Origin: Candidatus Roizmanbacteria bacterium
GTDB taxonomy: Bacteria > Patescibacteriota > Microgenomatia > UBA1406 > GWC2-37-13
Reading direction: 5' to 3'
Assembly (NCBI GenBank): GCA_016215445.1
Contig: JACRJL010000003.1
Coordinates: forward strand, 280,924 to 344,923
Length of the DNA: 64,000 nucleotides
This document shows, in pieces, positions 15,344 to 22,287 of this stretch. Position 1 is the stretch's first letter, and every line of letters starts with the position of its first letter. A model generated the notes under the pieces. The model did not search any database and was not told the DNA's origin. It saw only the letters and a list, made by a program, of their open reading frames with translations. The position numbers and the translations under genes are program-made.

Positions 15344-16546
15344 ATGAAAACAATCAAATCTTCAAGTCGTCTTTCAAGAGTACCGGCCTCACCGATAAGA
15401 AAACTAGTTCCTTACGCAATTGAGGCGGAAAAAAAAGGCGCAAGAATATTCTACTTTAATATTGGAGATCCAGATATTGAAACCCCGAAAATCATGATTG
15501 ACGTCTTGCGCAACTGGAAGATGAATCCTATTCCATACGGGAGATCTCACGGCGACCCAATTCTCTTGAAGTCTTTAGTTTCTTACTACTTCAAACTTGG
15601 CGCTTCATTTATCAAGGAAGAAAATGTTTTAATCACAACAGGAGGAAGTGAGGCGATTTCGATGGCAATGTTTTCCGTCGCCGAACCGGGTGAAGAAATG
15701 ATTGTCTTTGAACCTTTTTATACAAACTATAATTCTTATGCAGCTGTAAACGGAATTAAATTAGTTCCTGTTAGGACTTATGGTAAAACTGGTTTTCACC
15801 TTCCCAATAGGGTAGAAATAGAAAAAAAGATCAGTAAAAAAACCAAAGCAATTTTAATCTGTAATCCTAATAATCCGACAGGAACCGCTTATACAAATGA
15901 GGAAATTGAGATGCTTGTTGATATCTCTGTCAAAAATAACCTATTTTTTATAAGTGACGAGGTCTATCGAGAGTTTGTCTATGACGGTAAAAAACACAAT
16001 TCTATTCTAAAATTTATGAAAAAATACCCGGACAAAATGATTCTTTTAGATAGTTTGTCAAAACGCTACAGTCTTTGCGGGGCCAGACTCGGAATGTTGG
16101 TTTCCTTGAATAAAGAAATAATGGATGGAGTTTTAAGAATCGCCCAAGGGAGGTTGTCCGCCGGTTTTATTGATCAAAAAGTAGCCGAGAATTTGACGGA
16201 AATTCCTGAAAGTTATTTCAAAAAAAACCACCAAGAATATCAAAGAAGGCGGGATACATTATACGAAGGTTTGAAAAAAATCCCCGGAGTATTTTTGGAA
16301 AAACCAGAAGGGGCTTTTTATGCCATTATTAAGTTACCAATCAAAGACAGTGAAAATTTTTGCAAGTGGTTACTAACAGATTTTCGTTATAAAAACGAAA
16401 CAGCTTTTTTTGCTCCTGCAGAAGGTTTTTACGCCACTCCCGGACTTGGAAAAAACGAGATAAGAATTGCCTATATTCTTAAGGTAGATTATATAAAGAA
16501 AGCGGTTGAGATTTTAAGACGGGCTTTGGTAAAATATAAAGGCTAG
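15344..16546 (+). CDS. Class I/II PLP-dependent aminotransferase
   Basis: 400 residues, standard length. The PLP-binding lysine lies in LLDSLSKRYSLCGARLG. CNPNNPTGTAY holds the Asn that contacts the cofactor, SDEVYREF the Asp and Tyr, and NEIRIAY the substrate-carboxylate Arg near the C-terminus. It transfers amino groups between amino acids and 2-oxo acids; an aspartate or aromatic aminotransferase is likely but not decided. A TATTAT box (15328-15333) after TTGCAA (15306-15311) lies close to ATG 15344 with no ribosome binding site. Confidence 0.92.
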   Translation: MKTIKSSSRLSRVPASPIRKLVPYAIEAEKKGARIFYFNIGDPDIETPKIMIDVLRNWKMNPIPYGRSHGDPILLKSLVSYYFKLGASFIKEENVLITTGGSEAISMAMFSVAEPGEEMIVFEPFYTNYNSYAAVNGIKLVPVRTYGKTGFHLPNRVEIEKKISKKTKAILICNPNNPTGTAYTNEEIEMLVDISVKNNLFFISDEVYREFVYDGKKHNSILKFMKKYPDKMILLDSLSKRYSLCGARLGMLVSLNKEIMDGVLRIAQGRLSAGFIDQKVAENLTEIPESYFKKNHQEYQRRRDTLYEGLKKIPGVFLEKPEGAFYAIIKLPIKDSENFCKWLLTDFRYKNETAFFAPAEGFYATPGLGKNEIRIAYILKVDYIKKAVEILRRALVKYKG

Positions 16547-16553
16547 GAAAACT

Positions 16554-16628
16554 GCGGGCGTAGTTTACCGGTAAAATGCTTCCTTGCCAAGGAAGAGACA
16601 ACGGGTCCAATTCCCGTCGCCCGCTCCA
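16554..16628 (+). tRNA. tRNA-Gly (anticodon GCC)
   Basis: Acceptor GCGGGCG pairs with CGCCCGC. The anticodon stem is CTTCC/GGAAG with loop TTGCCAA, giving GCC. Unlike most tRNAs here the CCA end is encoded (16626-16628). Confidence 0.94.
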
Positions 16629-16632
16629 GGAT

Positions 16633-17220
16633 TTATTTCAAATACCTTCCTATAAATATCATTAACCAAAAGAAGATGATAAACATGTAGGTAATTTCGA
16701 AGACGCCGTTAAAGTTGTTAGTCGAAATAAATAAGAAAATCGTCGCTAACTGGACTAATAGCAGATTATTTGTCAAAAATTTAAAATCTTCATTTTTAGT
16801 CAATCTGGCAAACAAGAATTCAGACAGTGTCCAGAAAAAAAATAATATATAGACGATTGCTAAGTGAATATAATAAAACTGGTTAGAGGGAAAAAAGCCG
16901 AGGAGTCCGAAAGAAAGAACCGCAATTAACCAGAAAATGGCTGTTGGCGAATAGACAGGAAGTTTAAAATGTTGAAAAACATAAAAAGTAAAGCTCAAGT
17001 CGAGAAAGCTTTTAATAATAAAGAGGAGATTAAAAAAAGACAGTTGATTTGGATTCAGGAAATAACTCATCTGAGAGATCGTAAATTGGGAAAAGCTAAA
17101 ATTGGGTATTTTACTGCTAAGGTAAAAGGCAGACCCTAAAAAAAACAGAATTGATAAAATAGCATTATATTTGAATATCTCTATACGGTTTTTCTTTTCT
17201 TTTTGATTGTCTGATTCCAT
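16633..17220 (-). CDS. Six-helix membrane protein, possibly DUF998-like
   Basis: 195 residues with six hydrophobic segments and a short charged N-terminus. The FTISQMSYFLNPNQLSFFNL loop vaguely recalls DUF998 membrane proteins, but the match is weak. It is last in the minus-strand cluster after a NUDIX gene. A TATAAT box (17233-17228) lies 7 nt before ATG 17220, so it may also have its own leaderless transcript. Function unknown. Confidence 0.65.
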   Translation of the reverse strand: MESDNQKEKKNRIEIFKYNAILSILFFLGSAFYLSSKIPNFSFSQFTISQMSYFLNPNQLSFFNLLFIIKSFLDLSFTFYVFQHFKLPVYSPTAIFWLIAVLSFGLLGFFPSNQFYYIHLAIVYILFFFWTLSEFLFARLTKNEDFKFLTNNLLLVQLATIFLFISTNNFNGVFEITYMFIIFFWLMIFIGRYLK

Positions 17221-17227
17221 GTAAGAA

Positions 17228-17233
17228 ATTATA
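17228..17233 (-). promoter_or_regulatory. -10 box (TATAAT) 7 nt before the start at 17220
   Basis: Consensus TATAAT on the minus strand, overlapping the last bases of the upstream NUDIX gene. The spacing predicts a leaderless message for the six-helix membrane protein. Confidence 0.55.
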
Positions 17234-17654
17234 GCTTTTTAAGAATATTTTCGAAAGCCTCTTTGTCGGATTTATAGTCAAGAGTTTTTCTGACTTCGTC
17301 AGTTGGAACGAATTTAGCGTCCATCATCTCCCAATCGTGATCTTTTGGATCTCCATTTTGATATTCCATTAAAAAGTAAAAAACGGTTTTTTTAATATGA
17401 TCACCAGCCCAGCGATATTGATAATGAGTCTCAACAGGTTTTTCATTGATAATTTTTGCTTTAATGCCGCCTTCTTCTTCAACTTCTCTTATTGCTGCAG
17501 TCTCCATCGATTCATTACTGTCTTTGTCACCGACAAGTCCTTTTGGAAATACCCAGCCTTTATGTTGTGAGTGTTGAGTAATCAACCATAGTATCTGGCT
17601 AGCTTCTTTTTTAAAAACAATTCCGCCCGCCGAAGTTTGATTAATTATTTTCAT
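17229..17654 (-). CDS. NUDIX hydrolase
   Basis: 141 residues from ATG 17654 (MKIINQTSAGGIVF); another ATG two codons earlier at 17660 is possible. The Nudix box is complete: GDKDSNESMETAAIREVEEE then GG. The SAGGIVFKKE opening and WVFPKGLV stretch resemble diadenosine-polyphosphate or diphosphoinositol-polyphosphate hydrolases of the Ap4A type. It overlaps the end of the VKOR-DHODH gene by up to 20 bp and is the third gene of that operon. The substrate is not certain. Confidence 0.88.
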   Translation of the reverse strand: MKIINQTSAGGIVFKKEASQILWLITQHSQHKGWVFPKGLVGDKDSNESMETAAIREVEEEGGIKAKIINEKPVETHYQYRWAGDHIKKTVFYFLMEYQNGDPKDHDWEMMDAKFVPTDEVRKTLDYKSDKEAFENILKKL

Positions 17655-19212
17655 AGCCAACTACCTGACTAATATTATTAAATCCATCTTTTTTAAGAAG
17701 ATCTATTAGTTCCAAATTGATTTGTGATACAAGCTGCGGTCCTTGGAAAATCATTCCAGTAATTAGTTGAACTAGTGAAGCGCCGAGTTTAATTTTTTTA
17801 TATGCATCTTCAGCTGAAAATATTCCTCCACAACCAATGATAACCAGTCTGCTCTTATATTTTTTGTAAGCAAGTTTTATTAACTCATTTGATCTTTTTT
17901 CTGTTGGTTTACCTGAAAAATTGCCGACTTTAAATTTTTTGACTTCAGCAGGTATTAAAGAAGGGTCTTTTCTGTTTTTTAAAAGATTACCGAATATTAC
18001 TCCTTTGATTGATTTGTGTTTAACTATTATTTCAAGCATTGAAATTACTTCAGAGTTAGTTTTTTCAATCGGCATTTTTATGTAAACTGGTTTTTTCAAT
18101 TTTAATTTGTCAACGGAAAAGAGTAGAAAGTCTAGATTATTAGGCGGATAGAAACTAATATTCTTGGCGTGGACAAGATTAGGGCAGGAAATATTTAATT
18201 CATAATAACTGTTTTTGATACCTGATTTTTCGAAGATATTAAAAGTGTTTATAACGTCTTTTACAGCTTCTTGAATAGTCTTGATATTTTCCGAGTGCGT
18301 CATACCGATGCTGACGCCAACGGGAATTTTAAAATGAAGTTTTTTTAATTGCTGTGAGATAATGACGGCTCCTTTGTTTTTAAACCCTTTATTGACCATT
18401 AAAGATCTTGATTTAATCAATCTTCCCAAGCGGGGATGGGGGTTGCCTTCGTAGGGAAGGTTTGTGATTGTTCCCACCGACTGGAAGCCGAAGTTCAAAA
18501 AATAAAGGGTTTGTGTCAGATTGGCATTATAATCAAATCCGGCAGCCAAGCCGACAGGGGAGTCAAAGTTTATATCAGAGATCTTTTGATGCAAAGTGTG
18601 ATCTTTGTAAATAATTAGTCCGGAGGCAAATTTGCTTAGAGGGAATTTTCCTATAAGTTCTCCAGTGAAGACCATAATATTATGGATGACTTCAGGATAA
18701 AGGAGAAAAAAAATCCACTTGATAAAATTCTGGTAGGAGAAAGCAAAAATTGAAAAAGCCAGTTCTAGTCTTTCTTTTTTTAAATTAAGAAAAACAATTA
18801 GTCCTAATGTAAAGCTGATTAAAGCAGATAAGGTGCAGTATATACAGATGCTTTTGATAATAACTAATTGGATGTACATAAAATAGAAAGAAGCAACTAC
18901 GCCAATAATTGATTGGATAATAATCCAATAGCGGTAGACCTTTTTTTTATAGATCAAAGCTCCGAGAATTCCTAAAGTTAGAAGCCCATAATGAAAAAGT
19001 CCGATGACAGCCAGTGGGACTCCGAACATAACAGAGTAAGGACTTTGCAAAACTTTACCACAGTCAGAAAGAATTGGTAGAAAACGGTTAATTGTGCAAG
19101 GTGGGAGAACGTTATTAAAATGTTCCCAAGTGAGATAGGCCGAATCAATCAGTCCTAATATTGATAAAAAAATTAATAAAAGCATTTTATATCCTGAGTT
19201 TATTCGCTTCAA
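17641..19212 (-). CDS. VKOR-dihydroorotate dehydrogenase fusion protein
   Basis: 523 residues. Residues about 8-145 are a vitamin K epoxide reductase domain: four to five membrane helices, loop cysteines Cys39 and Cys51, the SPYSVMFGVPLAVIG stretch and active-site Cys123-Ile-Tyr-Cys126. After a linker (150-212) that still resembles the membrane-associating helices of class 2 enzymes, residues 213-520 form a DHODH barrel: SPVGLAAGFDYNAN, GFQSVGTIT, GNPHPRLGRL, NKGFKN, NFSGKP and IIGCGGIFSAEDA. The catalytic position reads NISCPN (Cys343), as in class 1 DHODH; class 2 normally has Ser. The fusion could pass electrons from dihydroorotate through quinone to disulfide exchange, or simply share one quinone site. 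It lies between two NUDIX genes with overlapping ends. Confidence 0.9.
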   Translation of the reverse strand: MKRINSGYKMLLLIFLSILGLIDSAYLTWEHFNNVLPPCTINRFLPILSDCGKVLQSPYSVMFGVPLAVIGLFHYGLLTLGILGALIYKKKVYRYWIIIQSIIGVVASFYFMYIQLVIIKSICIYCTLSALISFTLGLIVFLNLKKERLELAFSIFAFSYQNFIKWIFFLLYPEVIHNIMVFTGELIGKFPLSKFASGLIIYKDHTLHQKISDINFDSPVGLAAGFDYNANLTQTLYFLNFGFQSVGTITNLPYEGNPHPRLGRLIKSRSLMVNKGFKNKGAVIISQQLKKLHFKIPVGVSIGMTHSENIKTIQEAVKDVINTFNIFEKSGIKNSYYELNISCPNLVHAKNISFYPPNNLDFLLFSVDKLKLKKPVYIKMPIEKTNSEVISMLEIIVKHKSIKGVIFGNLLKNRKDPSLIPAEVKKFKVGNFSGKPTEKRSNELIKLAYKKYKSRLVIIGCGGIFSAEDAYKKIKLGASLVQLITGMIFQGPQLVSQINLELIDLLKKDGFNNISQVVGYENN

Positions 19213-19606
19213 CGATCATTTCAATCGTATGAGGTAAAACTTTTAATTTAGAAGCCTCTTCTAGAGTAAACCAACCATATTCTTCAGATTCCTCGTTTAA
19301 AATTATTTCTTGATTGTAGTCCATTAGTGAGCACAAGAATAAAATAAAAACCCCCTGCCAGTTGCGCCGCGTATCTGTAAATGTTTTTGGAATAAGGATT
19401 GCACTGTGGATTTCTACTCCGAGTTCTTCTTTAATCTCTCTTTTTAGAGCTGTTTCGGAGTTTTCGTCTTTTTCTATTCCACCTCCAGGAAGATGCCAGA
19501 CAAATGGAGCATAGTCTACGTCTTCGGGATCCATCTTTACTCTCTTGGTCAAGAGATATTTATTTTCTTTTTTTATGGCAGCAATCGCCACCTGTTGGAT
19601 TCTCAT
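19187..19606 (-). CDS. NUDIX hydrolase
   Basis: 139 residues with a full Nudix box (GGIEKDENSETALKREIKEE then LGV). It is first in the minus-strand operon and overlaps the VKOR-DHODH start by 26 bp. The A of its ATG at 19606 is the last base of the encoded CCA of tRNA-Ser, so there is no room for a ribosome binding site; processing of a joint transcript would leave a leaderless or startless mRNA. The next in-frame candidate is a GTG five codons in. Substrate unknown. Confidence 0.86.
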   Translation of the reverse strand: MRIQQVAIAAIKKENKYLLTKRVKMDPEDVDYAPFVWHLPGGGIEKDENSETALKREIKEELGVEIHSAILIPKTFTDTRRNWQGVFILFLCSLMDYNQEIILNEESEEYGWFTLEEASKLKVLPHTIEMIVEANKLRI

Positions 19607-19695
19607 GGCGGAGAGGGCGAGATTCGAACTCGCGATGACGTTGCCGCCATGCAGGTTTTCAAGACCTGTGCATTCAACCGCTCTGCCACCTCTCC
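19606..19695 (-). tRNA. tRNA-Ser (anticodon TGA)
   Basis: Acceptor GGAGAGG pairs with CCTCTCC. It has a long class II variable arm (ATGGCGGCAACGTCAT), and the anticodon stem CAGGT/ACCTG with loop CTTGAAA gives TGA. CCA is encoded (19608-19606). Its final base is shared with the start codon of the following NUDIX gene. Confidence 0.94.
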
Positions 19696-19705
19696 TTTAA
19701 AAATG

Positions 19706-19778
19706 AGGCTTGGAGGGGAATCGAACCCCTGCAATAGGTGTTTTGCAGACACCTGCGTTTCCTCTTCGCCACCAAGCC
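19706..19778 (-). tRNA. tRNA-Cys (anticodon GCA)
   Basis: Acceptor GGCTTGG pairs with CCAAGCC. Anticodon loop CTGCAAA gives GCA, and the T arm is AGGGG-TTCGATT-CCCCT. Discriminator is T and CCA is not encoded. It lies 10 bp upstream of tRNA-Ser on the same strand. Confidence 0.92.
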
Positions 19779-19845
19779 TTTCGACTAATATTTTACCTCA
19801 TAGGCAGGCGTTTAACAATCAGCTTTGGTAGAATATGATAGTCAA

Positions 19846-19929
19846 GGAGGGTTGGCCGAGTGGCTTATGGCGCAGGTTTCGAAAACCTGTGAGCGAAAGC
19901 TCTCAGAGGTTCAAATCCTCTACCCTCCG
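19846..19929 (+). tRNA. tRNA-Ser (anticodon CGA)
   Basis: Acceptor GGAGGGT pairs with ACCCTCC. The variable arm is long (TGAGCGAAAGCTCTCA), and the anticodon loop TTCGAAA gives CGA for codon UCG. CCA is not encoded. A GC-rich palindromic element begins on its last bases. Confidence 0.93.
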
Positions 19930-19999
19930 CCTTCGCCCGCCGTAGCACTTAGTGCGAAGGCGGGCTTGCTACGTCGGGCTACGGCGGACACAGTCCGCC
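19928..19999 (+). repeat. GC-rich palindromic element with interleaved inverted repeats
   Basis: In an AT-rich genome this 72-bp block is strongly GC-rich. Arms occur in the order A-B-A'-B': CGCCTTCGC (19928-19936) with GCGAAGGCG (19954-19962), and CCGCCGTAGC (19937-19946) with GCTACGGCGG (19978-19987). A further hairpin is GGCGGAC-ACA-GTCCGCC (19983-19999). As RNA, A and B could form a pseudoknot. It resembles REP-like palindromic repeats, and sits between tRNA-Ser and a GIY-YIG gene. One copy only is visible here. Confidence 0.7.
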
Positions 20000-20072
20000 A
20001 AATCAATCCGGAACAATGTTTTTGTAGGTTATAGTCCGTTGACTATTTCTTTAGATCATTTTAGTGTTTGTT

Positions 20073-20309
20073 ATGTACTACGTTTATCTTTTGATATGTA
20101 AAAATAGTAGTTCCTATGTTGGATGTACAGATAACTTAAAAGCAAGGATTGAAAGACATAATAAAGGGTATGTTCCGGCAACAAAGTATTTACTCCCAAT
20201 AAAATTAATTTCTTACGTCTCTTTTTTAAACAAAAATACTGCTTTTAAGTTTGAAAAATATCTAAAATCCGGATCGGGAAGAGCTTTCATAAAGAAACAT
20301 TTTTTCTAA
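20073..20309 (+). CDS. Small GIY-YIG endonuclease domain protein
   Basis: 78 residues from ATG 20073 (MYYVYLL), preferred over GTG 20064 because stand-alone GIY-YIG proteins begin this way. It has YYVYLL, SYVGCTDNLKARIERH with the catalytic Arg, and the C-terminal KFEKYLKSGSGRAF typical of the family. It is a distant relative of the gene at 14545. Both lie directly downstream of a tRNA gene and beside a GC-rich palindrome. No ribosome binding site is visible. A nuclease role is expected, the target unknown. Confidence 0.85.
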   Translation: MYYVYLLICKNSSSYVGCTDNLKARIERHNKGYVPATKYLLPIKLISYVSFLNKNTAFKFEKYLKSGSGRAFIKKHFF

Positions 20310-20350
20310 TATTACTTCCTATGTATTAAGTAAGGTGTAATCGTCAAGCT

Positions 20351-20629
20351 TTAGAATATCTGGATTATAAAATAATTTAAAACAAGAGAAGTAGGTAAAC
20401 TTATTAAAAAAGCTATGAACCAACCTCTTTTCTTAGCTAAAAGCTTTGTGACCGCAATCCATGATCCTAAAAACATGATTCCGCTTAAAAAGTAAAATAA
20501 AGTTCTTAATCCGTTCATATTTCCACCAGTAAACATCGGTCTACCAATCCAAACATTAGCGAAATTAAAAATAACGTACCAAACTAAATTGTTAATAAAA
20601 TCCTGCTTCCAAGATAATTCATTAGGCAT
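20351..20629 (-). CDS. Small three-helix membrane protein
   Basis: 92 residues with hydrophobic segments near 12-28, 43-63 and 70-90 and positively charged KKR between the last two. I recognise no family. TATAAT (20641-20636) lies 6 nt before the ATG, with TGT in front of it (extended -10), so it is probably leaderless. It diverges from the alarmone synthetase gene across 61 bp; a functional link such as an effector or immunity partner is possible but untested. Confidence 0.6.
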   Translation of the reverse strand: MPNELSWKQDFINNLVWYVIFNFANVWIGRPMFTGGNMNGLRTLFYFLSGIMFLGSWIAVTKLLAKKRGWFIAFLISLPTSLVLNYFIIQIF

Positions 20630-20652
20630 AAAAAAATTATAACACTTTTAGC

Positions 20653-20680
20653 TTGACTTTTCTTACAAAAGTATTATTAT
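20653..20680 (+). promoter_or_regulatory. Promoter of the alarmone synthetase gene
   Basis: TTGACT (20653-20658), a 16-bp spacer and TATTAT (20675-20680). The predicted transcript start is a few bases before ATG 20691, giving an almost leaderless mRNA. The opposite strand carries the TATAAT of the divergent gene at 20641-20636. Confidence 0.65.
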
Positions 20681-20690
20681 TTTGTCAAAT

Positions 20691-21734
20691 ATGACAGTTA
20701 ATAAAGATAAAGCTGCTGAATGGTATAAAGAAAATAAATATATTTACGAACTTCTTACTAAAAAAGTTGAGTCACTTATACGAGAGATTTTAGAATTAAA
20801 TAAAATTGACTATCAAGTTATTCAATCTAGATGTAAGAGCCAATCTAGTTTTGAAAACAAAGTTGATAAAGAAGGTTTTAATTATGATTATAGAGATATG
20901 CAGGATTTAGCAGGAATTAGAATAATAGGTTACGTAAAGAACGACGTTTTAAAAATTTCTGAAATTATAAAAAAAGAATTTATAATTGATGAAAAAAGAT
21001 CAATTGACAAATCTAAGATCTTAGGTAGAGATAAAGTTGGTTACTCATCCTTACATTTTGTATCTAAATTTTCTGAAGAACGTATTAAATTACCCGAATA
21101 TAGTTTGTTTAAAGATATATATTTTGAAATTCAAATTAGAACAATTCTTCAACATGCTTGGGCTGAAATAGAACACGATAGGAATTATAAGTTTAGCGGT
21201 ATGTTGCCTGAACCAATCCAAAGAAATTTTTATTTAATTTCAGGCTTATTAGAAATCGCCGATAACGAGTTCAACCAAATATCAAATCAAATTGATGTAT
21301 ATTCTAAAGATGTATCAAATAAAACAAAGCAAGGAAATTTAAATATTCCAATAAATTCAACAGCTCTGACCCAATATTTTAAAGATACTTCTGGACAAAA
21401 CATTAATATTAATTTTAAAAACGGAGTAATGAGCGAAATTATTGAAGAGTTGAATGACATGGATATATTAATTTTGAACGATTTAGATAAAATTTTCTCA
21501 AAGAGAATTAAAAATAAGATAAACGAAATTAATTATCCAATAAATCTTAACACCATTATTAGACATGTTTTATTAGCTGACAATTCAAGTAAGTATTTTG
21601 AGAAAGCTTGGAAAAAACATTGGACTAAAATAAGAAATAATGAAGTAATCTTTCTTAAAGATATTGGAGTAAATATAGAAGATCTTTCTAAAAAATACGG
21701 ATTTACCATCTATTTTGATAAAAAAAATGATTAA
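20691..21734 (+). CDS. RelA/SpoT-domain alarmone synthetase with unusual C-terminal extension
   Basis: 347 residues from ATG 20691 (an in-frame TTG is at 20682). Residues about 10-190 form a complete (p)ppGpp synthetase: ATP site RCKSQSSFENK, RDMQDLAGIRII, GYSSLHF and the G-loop end FEIQIRTILQHAWAEIEHDRNYK. No hydrolase, TGS or ACT domain is present, so it is a small-alarmone-synthetase type. About 155 further residues are helical and unrecognised. The gene is more AT-rich than its neighbours, hinting at transfer. Some toxic or phage-defence synthetases have this shape, but a housekeeping SAS is equally possible. Confidence 0.88.
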   Translation: MTVNKDKAAEWYKENKYIYELLTKKVESLIREILELNKIDYQVIQSRCKSQSSFENKVDKEGFNYDYRDMQDLAGIRIIGYVKNDVLKISEIIKKEFIIDEKRSIDKSKILGRDKVGYSSLHFVSKFSEERIKLPEYSLFKDIYFEIQIRTILQHAWAEIEHDRNYKFSGMLPEPIQRNFYLISGLLEIADNEFNQISNQIDVYSKDVSNKTKQGNLNIPINSTALTQYFKDTSGQNININFKNGVMSEIIEELNDMDILILNDLDKIFSKRIKNKINEINYPINLNTIIRHVLLADNSSKYFEKAWKKHWTKIRNNEVIFLKDIGVNIEDLSKKYGFTIYFDKKND

Positions 21735-21772
21735 AAAACATTCCTATACCAGATTATATAGCTAATAATAGG

Positions 21773-21801
21773 TTGATATAAAAGTCCAAAAATGATAAAA
21801 T
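21773..21801 (+). promoter_or_regulatory. Promoter of the YkuK-like gene
   Basis: TTGATA (21773-21778), a 17-bp spacer and TAAAAT (21796-21801), 12 nt before ATG 21814. No Shine-Dalgarno is seen. Confidence 0.55.
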
Positions 21802-21813
21802 TTTAGTCAACTT

Positions 21814-22287
21814 ATGTTCTATCAAAGTCCGACCCATGGCAAGGTCGATTTAGAAAAACTCAAAACAATCGTTTCCAACTTCATGAAGGTTGACAAAAAA
21901 GCCAAATACGAGATAATCGTTGGTACAGACTCACAAAAAATCGAAAATAACAAGTATGATTTTGTCTCTGCTTTAATTATTCACCGCGTCGGTTGGGGAG
22001 GAATCTATTTTTGGAAAAGAATTCTTCAGGATAAGAAAATTTCCTTAAAGGAGCGGATTTACCAGGAAGCGACTATGTCCCTTGAAACTTCGGAAAACTT
22101 CGTCAATTTTTTCAAAACCAACGGCATTTCCAAATATAACATTCAAATACACGTCGATATTGGTCACAACGGCGAAACTCGTGATTTGATAACAGAAGTA
22201 GTTGGTATGGTCCGAGGTAGCGGCTATGAAGTCAAAATTAAACCCGATTCTTACGGAGCCTCAAAAGTCGCAGACAGATATACTTAA
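21814..22287 (+). CDS. YkuK/DUF458 RNase H-like protein
   Basis: 157 residues, full family length. The hallmarks are VGTDSQKI near residue 40 (first acidic residue of an RNase H-like core), HVDIGHNGETRDLI and PDSYGASKVADRYT at the C-terminus. The family is predicted to have a ribonuclease H-type fold, but its biochemical role is not established to my knowledge. The last 4 bp overlap the convergent protease gene. It is preceded by a near-consensus promoter and is probably leaderless. Confidence 0.85.
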   Translation: MFYQSPTHGKVDLEKLKTIVSNFMKVDKKAKYEIIVGTDSQKIENNKYDFVSALIIHRVGWGGIYFWKRILQDKKISLKERIYQEATMSLETSENFVNFFKTNGISKYNIQIHVDIGHNGETRDLITEVVGMVRGSGYEVKIKPDSYGASKVADRYT

